Shown here piece by piece: positions 33,819-49,957 of a DNA stretch of 64,000 nucleotides. Made by a program: the position numbers and the translations under genes. Under the pieces are notes generated by a model. The model was given only the letters and a program-made list of their open reading frames with translations, did not search any database and was not told the origin of the DNA. This DNA comes from Boletus sp. NGJ (taxonomy: Eukaryota; Basidiomycota; Agaricomycetes; Boletales; Boletaceae): positions 310,001-374,000 of the forward strand of contig JAGTXK010000038.1 in NCBI GenBank assembly GCA_019096195.1. Reading direction: 5' to 3'. The number at the start of each line of letters is the position of its first letter. Positions within the stretch are counted from its first letter, which is position 1.

Positions 33819-34673
33819 ATGGCGACGTCGAATCCACCACAGCTCGACTTCAATCCAAACTCGATTCCCGTCGCCCAGCTCGAGTCTCTCCGTTTCAAAG
33901 CGAATCAGATCATCGAGTCCATACAGGCGTTGCAGCGCACTATCGATGCTGGCGGGCTTCAGGTTATGCCTGCATGGCCCGACATCTTGTCCAAGTACAA
34001 TGTCATACTCTCACAGACCCACAGCTTCTACTCCTCCCTCAGCTCACCCCCGTCCGCGACGCACACGCAGCAGTCACAGCCGCCCGCAAAGAGTCCATAT
34101 GAGAACATTGCCCTCCACCCAGGCATCGCCATGACGGACCAACAACTCGACAACGACCTCATACCACTCCTGCGCAACCAACAGACGACGGACGTGCTCC
34201 GCATGGAAAACGCGACTGTTCGTCGCCTCGCTGAATGTATGGTCACCCGTGGGGCAGTCGCTACCAACACTTTGGAGGGCCAGAACAGTCAATTCGCGTC
34301 CGGCTTCGGGACGGGCTCAAGACAGAAAGTAACGTACGAAGACGTCCTCCGTGAATGCGCGGAAATACGTGATGCACACGATCACCGTGTCGAGCGTGCA
34401 GTCCGTGCCGTACTCATGCTAAGGGACAGGTTTGACTGGAAACAACGTGTCGAAGTCGAAGAGCCAGAGCCAGAAGAACTCGAGTGGGATCCGCGTGTGC
34501 GCCAGCAGGACATGCAGGTGGAAAAACAAGTTGTTTCTGAGATCGCAGATGTCGAGGGACAGAGTAGTGACGAGGAGGAAGTCGTCGAAGGTGAGCTCGC
34601 GGGCTACGATGGCCAAACACCCGTGGCTACCCCTGCGGACGTTGAGATGACCCCCGCTGAAAGTCACAATTAA
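33819..34673 (+). CDS. MED8: Mediator complex subunit 8
   Basis: Head-module subunit of Mediator, linking activators to RNA polymerase II. Intronless frame, 284 residues. The diagnostic N-terminal helix region is LESLRFKANQIIESIQALQR, then MPAWPDILSKYNVILSQTHS. The middle part has LHPGIAMTDQQLDNDLIPLL and VLRECAEIRDAHDHRVERAV. The C-terminus is acidic and low complexity (SSDEEEVVEGELAGYD). The start is the ATG at 33819, directly before the family's first helix; an upstream in-frame ATG at 33741 would add 26 unusual residues and overlap the shared promoter repeat. It lacks introns, unlike its neighbours. Confidence 0.87.
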   Translation: MATSNPPQLDFNPNSIPVAQLESLRFKANQIIESIQALQRTIDAGGLQVMPAWPDILSKYNVILSQTHSFYSSLSSPPSATHTQQSQPPAKSPYENIALHPGIAMTDQQLDNDLIPLLRNQQTTDVLRMENATVRRLAECMVTRGAVATNTLEGQNSQFASGFGTGSRQKVTYEDVLRECAEIRDAHDHRVERAVRAVLMLRDRFDWKQRVEVEEPEPEELEWDPRVRQQDMQVEKQVVSEIADVEGQSSDEEEVVEGELAGYDGQTPVATPADVEMTPAESHN

Positions 34674-34717
34674 AGTTCCTTGAAGGTATGGTGCTGAATA
34701 TATCGTAAATCAATGCT

Positions 34718-36026
34718 CTAGTAACATGGCGCGTTCTTCAGGATCTCTACACATTTGGGCAAGATGCTCCTGGCCCATCGTATTGTTTCCCTACCGGATG
34801 CCTGTGTTGTTTCCCCCCCTTCTCCTTGCGGCATCTCCTCAGCCAAAACCATCAAGGCTAGGTATACGGTATACCACATCCTCTTTGTCTTGTGTCGCGG
34901 AAACACGATCAGCGTACCGTCTTCCTCACTACCAAAGTACCCTTCTTTTATTGCTGTGGTTGGCCCCGGTGGCAAGAACCACGTCTCCATCAGTGGATCT
35001 CCCCAGAGCGCACGTCCAAACGTCGGGAGTACATATGCGATGTCAGCTTCTGTGTCCTCCTCGGATGCTGCACCATCACTTCCTTTCTCCCGAGTGACGG
35101 ACACGATAACATCTTCTTCATTTCCTGTCACCCATATGAGCCTTGGCATCTCCACATCATCGAAGAGGAACGACCCGATTGCGCGAGTGAGGGAGCGTCG
35201 CAGATCGTCGACATCAATGTCTACGTCCACCCTGTAGCCAGATGGAGCAGTTCTGCGAGCCTCCGCGTCGCCACACACATGTTCGAGGAGTTCCTCCAAT
35301 TGCAAGACAAAAGTGTCTTGCCAGCTATACGGTGTCATGTCTTCCCCATCTCCTTCCCCGTCCTCGCCGGTTTGGCTCGCAGCCAGTAAGGTGGCGAACG
35401 AAGGTATAGATGGAGGCTCTGGTGTAGGTCTGTCCATCGGTATACCAAACCAGTCGTTTGTGATTCCATGGAGTGCGCAGAGATATGTGCCTAGTCTGAG
35501 TTCGACCCGAGCAAGCTGTCCGGGCGAGAGTTGGTGGCGGACGGATGCCAAAGACAATGGCGGGTGAGTGTGAGGTAACGAACCGGGAACGCGAAGTAAT
35601 AACCAGCCAAACTGCCATTTTCCCTCGCCACCCGATACATCGTGTGCTACGGGCCGTGGGACTGGCACCACGGTGTTGTCGAGAATCTTGGAGAGGAGGT
35701 CAGAAAGGGCGGGGAGTGTGATCAGCCCGGGAGGCGTCGCAGCCCCTGGTTGTGGACAGCTCGGAGTGAGTGGGGAAACCAACAAGAGATAGGATCTGCC
35801 AGAGTCACACAGAGCGATGTGGTATGATGTCCAGGACGCCGTGTAGCTGTTACGATGATGTGCGTGCGCGTAAGCGCATGGCAGACATGACTCGACTATT
35901 CTCAAATGCACACCTGTAGCTGGTGCTCTTGATCACGGAAAGCGAAGCAATGTGGGCGTTTTGGTTCCCGTCGTTGCTGCCGACGATATCCTGCACTTGT
36001 TCTGTGGTGACTGGCATGACTGGCAT
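34718..36026 (-). CDS. Protein of unknown function, possible phosphotransferase-like fold
   Basis: Two exons, 35914-36026 and 34718-35846, sum 1242 nt, 413 residues. The start MPVMPVTTEQVQDIV precedes SYSYTASWTSYHIALCDSG, which is joined across the intron. Segments such as GRSYLLLVSPLTPS, WQFGWLLLRVPGSLP, ARVELRLGTYLCALHGITND followed by WFGIP, and SWQDTFVLQLEELLEHV resemble the aminoglycoside-phosphotransferase/fructosamine-kinase fold in layout (a GxxLxxLHxxxNDWFG-like step), but I see no clear catalytic HxD or DFD motif, so this may be a non-catalytic relative or coincidence. A tandem-acidic stretch (EEDTEAD) lies near residue 290. Gene existence is well supported; function is not. Confidence 0.65.
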
Positions 36027-36266
36027 GGTGGATACTTGACGGGGGCAAGGTGGACTGGTGGTGATATGGTAAGATGACAATGCGTGCTTGATTTGTGTGG
36101 AAGTTGAATACAAGACAAATGTCATGCCTTGCGACCATGTATATACTAACAATCTATATGATAATATTACTACAGCAGGTAGACTACTATGACAACAGGT
36201 CGTGATGGAGGAGATGTGAGGTAACACACAGGCAACAATTCAACAACCAGAGCCAGTAACACTGAC

Positions 36267-37430
36267 TTATTTAGATACAATACCATCGCTAGTAACAGAC
36301 ACACTATCTCCGATTTCTATTGAGAACAGGTGCTCGATGGTCGTCAAAGTCATTTGTCGAGGCAAGGAGGGTGTGGATTTCGCGACAGCTGACTCCAGTT
36401 TGGTCGGATCACGGGCCGAATCGTGACGCCAGTAGCCTAGGATGCGATAGAGGTAGGTCACGACGACGAGTAGATTGCAAACTATCAAGCATATGGCGAT
36501 CTGGTGAGCGTCAACCATACGCGTTTTTAGTCCAGTTAGTATAAGTGAAGAACTCCAAGTACAGTACCTGGAAAGTGGAGATGACAACGGACCAACTTGA
36601 TAGCTCTGGAACGAGCCGGGATGCCGCGCGAACAGAACACACTATTGACACCATTAGGCTAGATGAGAATAGCAGGCGGAGAAGTCGATGCTGTCTTGAT
36701 GGTAGGTTCGCGCTACGAAGTATGTATAGGGGAAAGACAACAGCAATCGCGTCGGCAATGCAGCCCACTGCGAAATCACGCTGAGTACGAAGGTGTGGAC
36801 AGAAGAAAGGAAATTACCTGCCAACTCGGAGACCTTGGACGAAAGAGGCAGAGAACAAAGAAAGTAGGGATGCGATAGAGTTGGGTAGAATGCGTGGTAC
36901 GCATAGATGCAGTAGATTGCCTGCTGCGCCAAAAAGGCGAAACAGACGAGGAGAAAGAAAGCAACGATCATGAGTCCATATCTATGGAGACATTCTCTGG
37001 CTGGTACGATTCGAATGATGGAGAAAATTATGCTGATACGAACTGACCTATATGCTCTGGACTTAGCCATATTGACACAGCAACCTGGGAGGAACGCACC
37101 ACGCGACACATGTAAACGTAAACATGTATATCCACATCGAGATTGACGACGATTCATCACCTGTGAGCAGGTACATTGTAACTTTGCAATAACACCAAGC
37201 AAGGCTGGGTGCTCACTCAGTTGAACGACGTAGATCCAATCACTGATCACATTTATCGTCCCGCAGACAAATGCAGCTGTCGCCCAGATATCGTCCCAGC
37301 CCACTCGCTGTATTTTTATGCGTATCCACAACCGGAAGATGAAAAAAAGCAGCGCCAGGGTAGCGAGAACGCTGCTAGCGACTACATAGGGTAAGTAGAG
37401 TACGACTAATTAAGATGAAGTCGTACTCAG
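36267..37430 (-). CDS. Fungal rhodopsin-like integral membrane protein (seven helices)
   Basis: Plasma-membrane-type protein of the fungal rhodopsin-domain family; not a retinal opsin by any motif I can see. Helices in order: VVASSVLATLALLFFIFRLW, WDDIWATAAFVCGTINVISD, MWIYMFTFTCVAWCV, SVRISIIFSIIRIVPARECL, GLMIVAFFLLVCFAFLAQQA, CIADAIAVVFPLYILRSANL, LLFSSSLMVSIVCSVRA and ICLIVCNLLVVVTYLYRILG. Splicing joins ELA to VGCIADAI and STFQ to IAICLIV. The C-terminal tail is LTTIEHLFSIEIGDSVSV. One proposed intron is only about 37 nt. The first exon and start codon were not found, so the 5' limit is approximate. Intact paralogue of the broken gene at 24571. Confidence 0.72.
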
Positions 37431-38566
37431 CGACTCTGTCACATGATTGCCCATCGTCCAGCAAACGTGGGTTTATCCCGACGGGCGAGATGGGTTGGTA
37501 TCAGAGGTGGGGTATGGCTAGGATGCGTCGAGAGCCGTATAGGGTGTTGAATGTGTACGAGTATATATAGCTATGCAATCGCGACCCTGTTGCTCGATGA
37601 ACGCGGGAACGTCGACGACACTGAGAAAATGGCTCACCTGAAACCTGATCGGATAGCATGAGGGCTTGGCTCGCCGAAAGTCAGTGGAGATGACCAAACC
37701 ACCACCTACAGTGTGTCGGTGTAGGTTTTGCTATCCTCCTTACACTGTACCGGTGCTGCAAACACATTTAGTGTGAAACTAACAATATCTAAATGCTGAT
37801 TGCGTTCCGACAGCAGAGAGACCAAAGAAATGTACAGAAAGGTAGGGAAATACCTTGCCTTGAGCTCACAATGCCAGTCTGAGACATTGTTTCCACTGGC
37901 GAAAACCCTAGAAGGGCCCGAAGAGTAGTGCAGACATACTGAAACTGTTTCTCTTCATCCTTTCGGAATTTTTTGCGGTAGATATCATGGTGTCAGTTGT
38001 CATGCACATTGACAGATCGGCACTGCCACTGTTACGTAAAAGGACTGTGGTCTTATCCCATTAGATTTGCTGCTTGTTCATTCTTTAGAGCGATTAGACT
38101 TATGTCAAGGGTGAATTTGCCATCGACTGCCTTGTTAGAGATGTCTTCAGCGTCTGGATACGGTGAGGGCAGGGGACTCGGACGTCACATCCGCAGCGCT
38201 GCGTAAGGTTCAAGGTCGAGCATAAAAGGTAACACCGAGCACCTCAGTACTTTCCGCATTTATGAATGTGTCTGGACGATGTGTTGGGAATCAGTGAGGC
38301 TTGCCCGACGTCTGTTAAAACTCTTGCATCTTTTCATTGTTGTGAACCTTTGGCATCAAAAGGGTGCATAGTTTGCTACGCTCGAGAGTGTCCGCAAAGA
38401 ACTCCCAAACATTGATCCGGAGAGAAAGCAATAACATCGGAGGCATGACCTACGTGGTCGCTCTATGGAGATCAGTCGAGTCCTCAGCGAACTGAACAGC
38501 TTGCGAACTACGAGCGGGACAGTTAATTTCGGTTGGTTTCTCTGGAAGATGGGTACGCCTGCTCTC
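37431..38566. other. Intergenic, no gene recognised
   Basis: Upstream of the rhodopsin-like gene and downstream of TFB5. No conserved frame. It may hold the missing first exon of the rhodopsin-like gene. Confidence 0.35.
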
Positions 38567-38905
38567 CTATCGCAGGGTGGTCATTGACCGGCCTCCAAGC
38601 TGTACGTGTTCTTTTCCAGCTAAATAGGACGAACAGCTCTTAAACAGATGCCTCCTCGAAGGAGGGGGTGTGCGTACCTCGGCCTCCAATTCCTTTCGTA
38701 CTTTGTACTCCTCGTCTGCCTTGATGATCAGGTGGTACTCGTCTAGATCCTCTATTATAAAGGGGTCTTTCTCGTTCATAGAGTGAAGTATTTGTTTCAC
38801 CGCGGAGTCGCTGACACCGTAAGAGACGATCAAGAATTTATCCCAGGTCGCTCATCGCGTCTTCAATACTCACCATGTGAGAAGGATACCTTGAACCCTC
38901 CGTGG
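38567..38905 (-). CDS. TFB5: TFIIH subunit TFB5
   Basis: Smallest core TFIIH subunit, pairing with Tfb2 and needed for nucleotide excision repair. Exons 38874-about 38905, 38678-38810 and 38567-38599; the introns keep frame. The conserved sequence is VQGILLTC|DSAVKQIL, then FIIEDLDEYHLIIKADEEYK and VRKELEAE. After the last intron a short tail LGGRSMTTLR ends the protein. It is about 70-75 residues, normal for the family. No ATG is seen in frame before VQGILLTC: an in-frame TGA lies just upstream where family members begin with a short M-x-x-A stretch. Start uncertain; possibly a first mini-exon or a base error. Confidence 0.75.
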
Positions 38906-39511
38906 TTTACTTCATATCTGAGCAGGGCGCGGAGGTGTGCGCACCTTTTATAGCTCTCATGTTCTTGCACTAGACTTTTGTCCTGACGTCTCGTTTTCCC
39001 AGAAGAACGAACGACTATCTTCCTTCGACTCTTTGGCCTGCCTTAGTATACGAGAGACTGGTGTTGGCCAGTGCGAAGATAACTGCTGGGCTTCCCGGGA
39101 TGATGAGAAACGTCAATGAGTTTCGCGCGTTTCCGTGAGTCTGAGCCCCGAATGAGGGTGCAGTGTCACGGCAGACAGCGCCAGTGGACTTGCAATCACC
39201 GATGCTGTGGGCATTTGCCCGACCACGAGTCTCTTCTTCTCTTTCTATCTCCCATCGTCCTTTTGCCGCCCGCAGAGCGCCCTTGCGATACCTTGGTCAA
39301 GTTCTGTAAGTCGGTCCGCCACGAAAGTATCACTACTAACGCAACACCCCATCTGTCTCTTGCTTTCCGGCATTACACTACTATTCTGAAATCATTTCCT
39401 TGAAGGAAAGCCACTGTCCCTCGACCAGCGTCTATTCCAGAATCCATATCTCCTGGTAAGCCCTCGGGTTCCCAAGTACCAATTCCGAAGCTTGACCTGT
39501 TCCCAGTCGCC
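38906..39511. other. Intergenic between TFB5 and the isomerase gene
   Basis: Presumed divergent promoters and 5' leaders of both genes. Open stretches at 38937-39403 show no family signal. Confidence 0.35.
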
Positions 39512-40672
39512 ATGTCTCAGCTCTCAGCTATTGAGCAATCTAAACGGCTCGCTGCCTACACTGCGGTGGATAATCATATCCTTCCCAACCACAAGGTACC
39601 GCGGTGCGATTCTTGCCACGACTATCCAAGCGATACTCACGGCTCCCTGAGATCATCGGAATAGGTTCAGGTATGCACTTGCTTCGCCGCTTTGCCACGC
39701 TCTCATCGCCATCTTCAGGTTCTACCGTGCCATATGTCGTCGAGCGCATCGTGCAGCAAGGTGCTGAATTGAACAAGGACCGCGTCTTCATCCCCACTGG
39801 GTTTCAGTCAAAGGAACTCATCATTTCATCCCACCTTAACCTCGGCGACGTGGACCAATTCCCAACGATCGATGTGACCATAGACGGTGCTGACGAGTCC
39901 GTTGCCCCCGTTGCCCCTTATGGCAGGCTTACGCATCAGGCATCGCCTGTGTAGGGTTGACCCTCAGCTGAACTGTATCAAGGGTGGAGGAGCATGTCAT
40001 TTGCGAGAAAAAGTCCTTGCAGAGGCTGCCAAAACGTGTGTCTGTCGAGTTTACTGATTTCCCCTGGTTCGGCTCACCTTTGTTGGAGGTTCATCGTCGT
40101 AGCAGACTACAGGAAAAACAGCGAGTATCTTGGTAAGAATGTACGTCCGCTCTCCTTGGACCTCTTCTCCACAAACATCCATCTATTCTCTTTGCCGATC
40201 ATCTAGTTCAGCCAAGGCGTACCGATTGAGGTCGTTCCCTTTGCGTATGCCAAGGTCTTGCGGGACCTGCGTGAGGTGCTCGGCTCACCCAACGCGTCGC
40301 TCCGCATGGCGAAAGCAAAGGCGGGACCTGTTGTCTCAGACAACGGCAACTTTGTCATCGATGCGCCATTTTCGAGGGACCTGATAAACGATCCCCACAC
40401 GGTGCGTTCGGATTCATGTCTGATGTAAAAATATGTTTACCTCCCGTGCGCGGAGCAGCTGTTGACAAAGATAAAGATGCTAACGGGCGTCGTGGAAGTT
40501 GGTCTATTCTGCAATATTGCGCAAGCGGCGTACTTTGGTAACCAGGTGCTGTCTTCATTCCCATCTCTGGAATATATATGTTGACACGGCTCAGAACGGA
40601 AGTGTGACGATAAAGAAGATCAAGGGTCCGGGAGGAGCGATTGAAGAACGTGTATTGGCGTACGTCACTTAG
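39512..40672 (+). CDS. RKI1: Ribose-5-phosphate isomerase (RpiA type)
   Basis: Interconverts ribose 5-phosphate and ribulose 5-phosphate in the non-oxidative pentose phosphate pathway, cytosolic. Eight exons: 39512-39595, 39652-39670, 39719-39896, 39955-40035, 40089-40140, 40207-40401, 40459-40545 and 40595-40672, sum 774 nt, 257 residues. Family motifs: [16 protein letters not shown] (phosphate loop), [10 protein letters not shown] (catalytic Asp), [51 protein letters not shown] and [20 protein letters not shown]. Exon 2 is 19 nt and supplies IIGIGSG. An unspliced reading of intron 3 hits stops, which supports the junction GADE|VDPQLNC. Confidence 0.93.
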
Positions 40673-41211
40673 AGGACTCGACTCGCTTTTCTAGCGTCAT
40701 CTCTCTTCACAATGCCTGCGAGGAGGACACCCTCATTTTGTAAGCTCAAGTTCAGAAGAGTTGTTATTATGAATAGTCTGTTCGCTCAACCTGACGGTGC
40801 TCCGAGTCCCTCTGATAACCCCAAACGCTTTGAGACCGCACCGCAGATCCCTAGATCTTTGAATCGCTCTTATACATGATCTGCCGTAGATCGACCCAAA
40901 GGAATGCTCGCTTCCATTGACTGGGTACAAGTACCTGGTAGTGGTGTGGTGAGGGCCGTCGGGAATGCTGCTAGCTGCTTCCTCCAAAGACGAGTGGGCA
41001 GGTTTCTAGACACGGATGGATAGCCCATTTTCGCCAGTACCGACGAGGGATGGTTCGAGAATGTTTCGTGTCCCCTTTTGTTCAAGCATTCAGGATGTTG
41101 CGCAAACATTCAAATATTTATTATGGTCTTATGTATATACCTGTTCAGATCTGGCTCACGATCTATACACGCAGCTCTAACATATTCACATTTGCCAGTT
41201 CCGCTCCTGAA
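40673..41211. other. Intergenic between convergent genes
   Basis: No conserved frame. It holds the 3' ends of the isomerase and AROM transcripts. Confidence 0.4.
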
Positions 41212-46560
<5,349 letters not shown>

Positions 46561-48987
46561 ATGAACATGCTCGCTCGTGCCCGCCTCGTCCGCGCACTCT
46601 CAACGCTACCCCATCGCCCGCCTCAGCCTCAGAGTCGATGGCGCGGCTTTTCTGCAGGTCGTCGGTCGCGTCTCGCTCGTCTCCGTCGTCGCCGGTCAGT
46701 CTTGCTCACCCCGCACTCACCACCCGTCTCACCCTCTCTCCAGCGACCGGGACGCTCTACTACGTCTCCTACAAGGAACGCCATCCCGGCCCACAGCTTC
46801 CATTCGACCCCGACAAGAAGACCCTCGTCGTTCTCGGCAGCGGTTGGGGTGCAACAAGTCTCCTCAAACATCTCGACACTGAGCATTACAACACCGTCGG
46901 TCTCTTCTTCTGTCTTCTGTTTCCTTTCTCACACCTCGCTTACTTAGATCGTCGTCAGTCCAAAGAACTTTTTCCTCTTCACCCCTCTCCTCCCCTCCGT
47001 CGCGGTCGGCACTCTCAATGCACGTTCCATTCTGCAGCGTATGTCCCATCCTCGTTCCCTTATCTCCCTCATCTCCCCCACAGCCACCCGCTTCCTCACC
47101 CGTCACAAGGCCAGACAAGTCTCCGTCATCGAGGCAGAAGCAACAGACATCGATGTATGTCCCTGCTCCACCTTGTGATCCCTCTCTCCTCATCTCTCCC
47201 TAGCCCGTCAACAAGACCGTCACCTTTACTGGTACTTCATTTTTCTCTTGTATCCCTTCTCCCTGACCCACTTTTAGACTCGTCCCCTCTCCGTCCCCTC
47301 GAGCCAACCAACACCATCCACTATGACTATCTCGTATACGCTGTCGGTGCTGAAACACAGACATTTGGCATCCCTGGCGTAAAAGAGAACGCCTGCTTCA
47401 TGAAGGAGGTTGCAGACGCAGAACAGGTCCCTCCTCCCCCTCCATATACTCTCCCCTCTTACACATTCTCAGATGCAAAGACGCTTCTTGGATTGTGTCG
47501 AAACAGCCGCCTTTCCCGGTACTAGCGAGGAAGAAAAACGTCGATTGTTACACATGGTACATCCACTCTCTTTCTCGTCATCTCCCCTCACCTTGGCCAC
47601 AGGTCGTCGTAGGCGGTGGTCCCACAGGCATCGAGGTCGCAGGTGAACTACACGACTTCCTCGAGGTTCGTCATCTCCCTTACCAGCTCTCTCATCCTTC
47701 CTCATCCAAAACAGGAGGACCTCAAGTCTTGGTACCCCGAACTCCATCCCTATATGCGTCTTACTCTCGTCGAGGCACTCCCCAGTGTCCTTCCCATGTT
47801 CAGCAAAGAGCTCATCACATACACCGAAAAGACCTTCAAGGAGAGCAGGATTGACATCATGACCGGAACAATGGTACACCCTCTTCTTCTCCCATAGGCA
47901 CATCCTTGACACAAATTAGGTCAAAGGTATCAGTCCTACCTCCGTCACTCTCAAGCCGAAAGATGCTCCAGAACAACAAGTCGACTGTGGCCTCGTCGTT
48001 TGGGCCGCTGGAAATACCAGTCGATCCATTACAAAGGATCTCATGGCCAAACTGTCAAACGACCAGACCAACAAGAGGGGTATTTCCGTCGATGGTACGT
48101 TACTCCCCGTGACTTTTGACCTGATCGCAGTCCTCACCGACCTTAGACCACCTCCGAATGCTCGGTGCACCTTCCATCTTTGCCATCGGAGACTGTACCT
48201 CGACCTCGTATGCCCCCACAGCCCAAGTAGCTTCTCAGCAAGGTGCTTATCTCGCGCGTATCCTCAAGTTGGTCGCGAAACGCGACGCCCTAGAAGACCA
48301 GGCCAAGATGCTCTCGTCCGCAAAGGATAGAGAACAACTCGACGACGAGGCAACGAAACGCATCGAGAAGCTCAGGAAGAAGGTTGCCAAGATACGTTTG
48401 AACCCATTCGAGTACAGTCACCAGGGGTCTTTGGCGTGAGTTTCAATCACGCTTCGTCTTTCTTGCACTGACGATGCCCTCAGTTATATCGGCTCTGACA
48501 AGGCTATCGCTGACTTGCCCATATTCGGTCGAGAGGTGCGTCATTGTCTTCCGTTTACCAAACTCTTGTAAACGTCGCTTCAGTGGGCTAGTGGGGGCAT
48601 GGCTACATATTTGTTCTGGCGAAGTGCCTACATTAGCACGCTCTTCTCGCTTCGGAACAGAGCGTTGGTCGCTGGTGATTGGTTGCGAGTCAAGTTCTTT
48701 GGCCGGTGAGTGACACGATGAATCCTGGGATTCTACTCGTTCGGGTGGACTGGACCTCCGCCTTGTGCGCGATGGCTGCGCAGTGGCACAAGCCATTGCA
48801 GTGCTCTGGCAGTGTGCTGACTCGAGGCCAATGGTGTGGCGCTGTTTGCTCCTAGGCAACTGTTCCCGACGCCGTTTGAGCGTATCACGGGGCTGATCAT
48901 TGCCGGTCCTTGGCCCTGCTTATTCTATTTCACGTTGATGGTGCGTGCTAACGCCACGCATGTTGCAGGGACGTGAGCCGCGATTAA
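46561..48987 (+). CDS. Alternative (type II) NADH:ubiquinone oxidoreductase
   Basis: Single-subunit, non-proton-pumping NADH dehydrogenase of the inner mitochondrial membrane. An Arg-rich presequence (MNMLARARLVRALSTLPHRP) precedes a hydrophobic segment and LYYVSYKERHPGPQLPFD. The FAD Rossmann motif is TLVVLGSGWGATSLLKHLD, the NADH Rossmann motif VVVGGGPTGIEVAGELHDFL, and FAIGDCTSTSYAPTAQVASQ and WASGGMATYLFWRSAYIS are family C-terminal landmarks. Extremely intron-dense: at least eleven introns, many around 45-60 nt (for example 46889-46949). The final intron, 48706-48968, is about 263 nt. The presequence and the hydrophobic segment are out of frame by one base at the TTTT run 46648-46651; one T fewer gives WRGFLQVVGRVSLVSVVA. 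No EF-hand insert seen. Internal or external facing cannot be told. Confidence 0.9.
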
Positions 48988-49957
48988 GGGCATTTTCATC
49001 TGATCCTGGCAAGCTTTGTATAGCCATTCACTACCGTACCATGCGCTCCAGTTTGATAATTACCATAACTCGTTCACTCCGATATACACGCACCAAGGCG
49101 GGACATGCGGTGCCTGTCGATGGCCGGTGTCATTTAATACGTATTTAACATTAGACATAGACATAGACATTCCTTGTAGACCGCTGATCGCTTTATAGAA
49201 CATTCAGTACATACGACAAGAGAAGGGTCATCAGAGACGTGATTTGGTTTTCCCGTGTGGGCAGCGATCAACCCCCGGATATCGGCAGTCTTTGGCATTT
49301 CTCTAACCGTAGCCCGTCGCGATGTCGAACGTGTCAAGACCGTCGGAACCCTCGTTGCGAGCGAACTGAGCACGCCGATCCGTCATCGCCGCACTCAGTG
49401 GCACTGCACTGTTAGGCACTCCATGCGGTTTACGTTCGTCACAGCGGTAAATACGCCGAGGGTTTCTGCCTACCTGGCCGTTGAGAGAACTTGCTCTTTT
49501 GAGTGAATCCTCGTTTTGCTGCACATCTATTTTTCGTTTCATGTGTATGTTTGGCGCCTTTCAGAAGCTCTGGTGTCGGGCAAGCTGGCAAGAAGCACCA
49601 AACAGCAAAGGCTGCCGAATGAGACAATGAATCTTGGCAAAAATGAAAATCGAATGGATGGATGGACTACAGCGCCCAAAAGGCGCAAACTACGGTACAC
49701 TATGCAGAAACGAAGCAAGAGGCATTCTCACGCCACAGACTATGTATACCATGTAAGAGTTATAACATCTAAACAATGCCCAAAGTTTTTTCGTGCGTAT
49801 CGTCGTATCTGAATCGTCTTCTAGTCCGGACGTGAAAACCTAATCGTGGGCGGCTTGAAACTCGTCAAAGGTCGTCAAATGGTCGTAAACGTGTCTCAAA
49901 AACGAATCCAAAAAAAAAAATGGGGGAAAAATTGAAACGACAAAATTACAGGGTCGC
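48988..49957. other. Intergenic, no gene recognised
   Basis: A TAGACA microsatellite lies at about 49153-49170 and a 10-A run at about 49910-49919. Open frames on both strands show no family signal. Confidence 0.4.
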
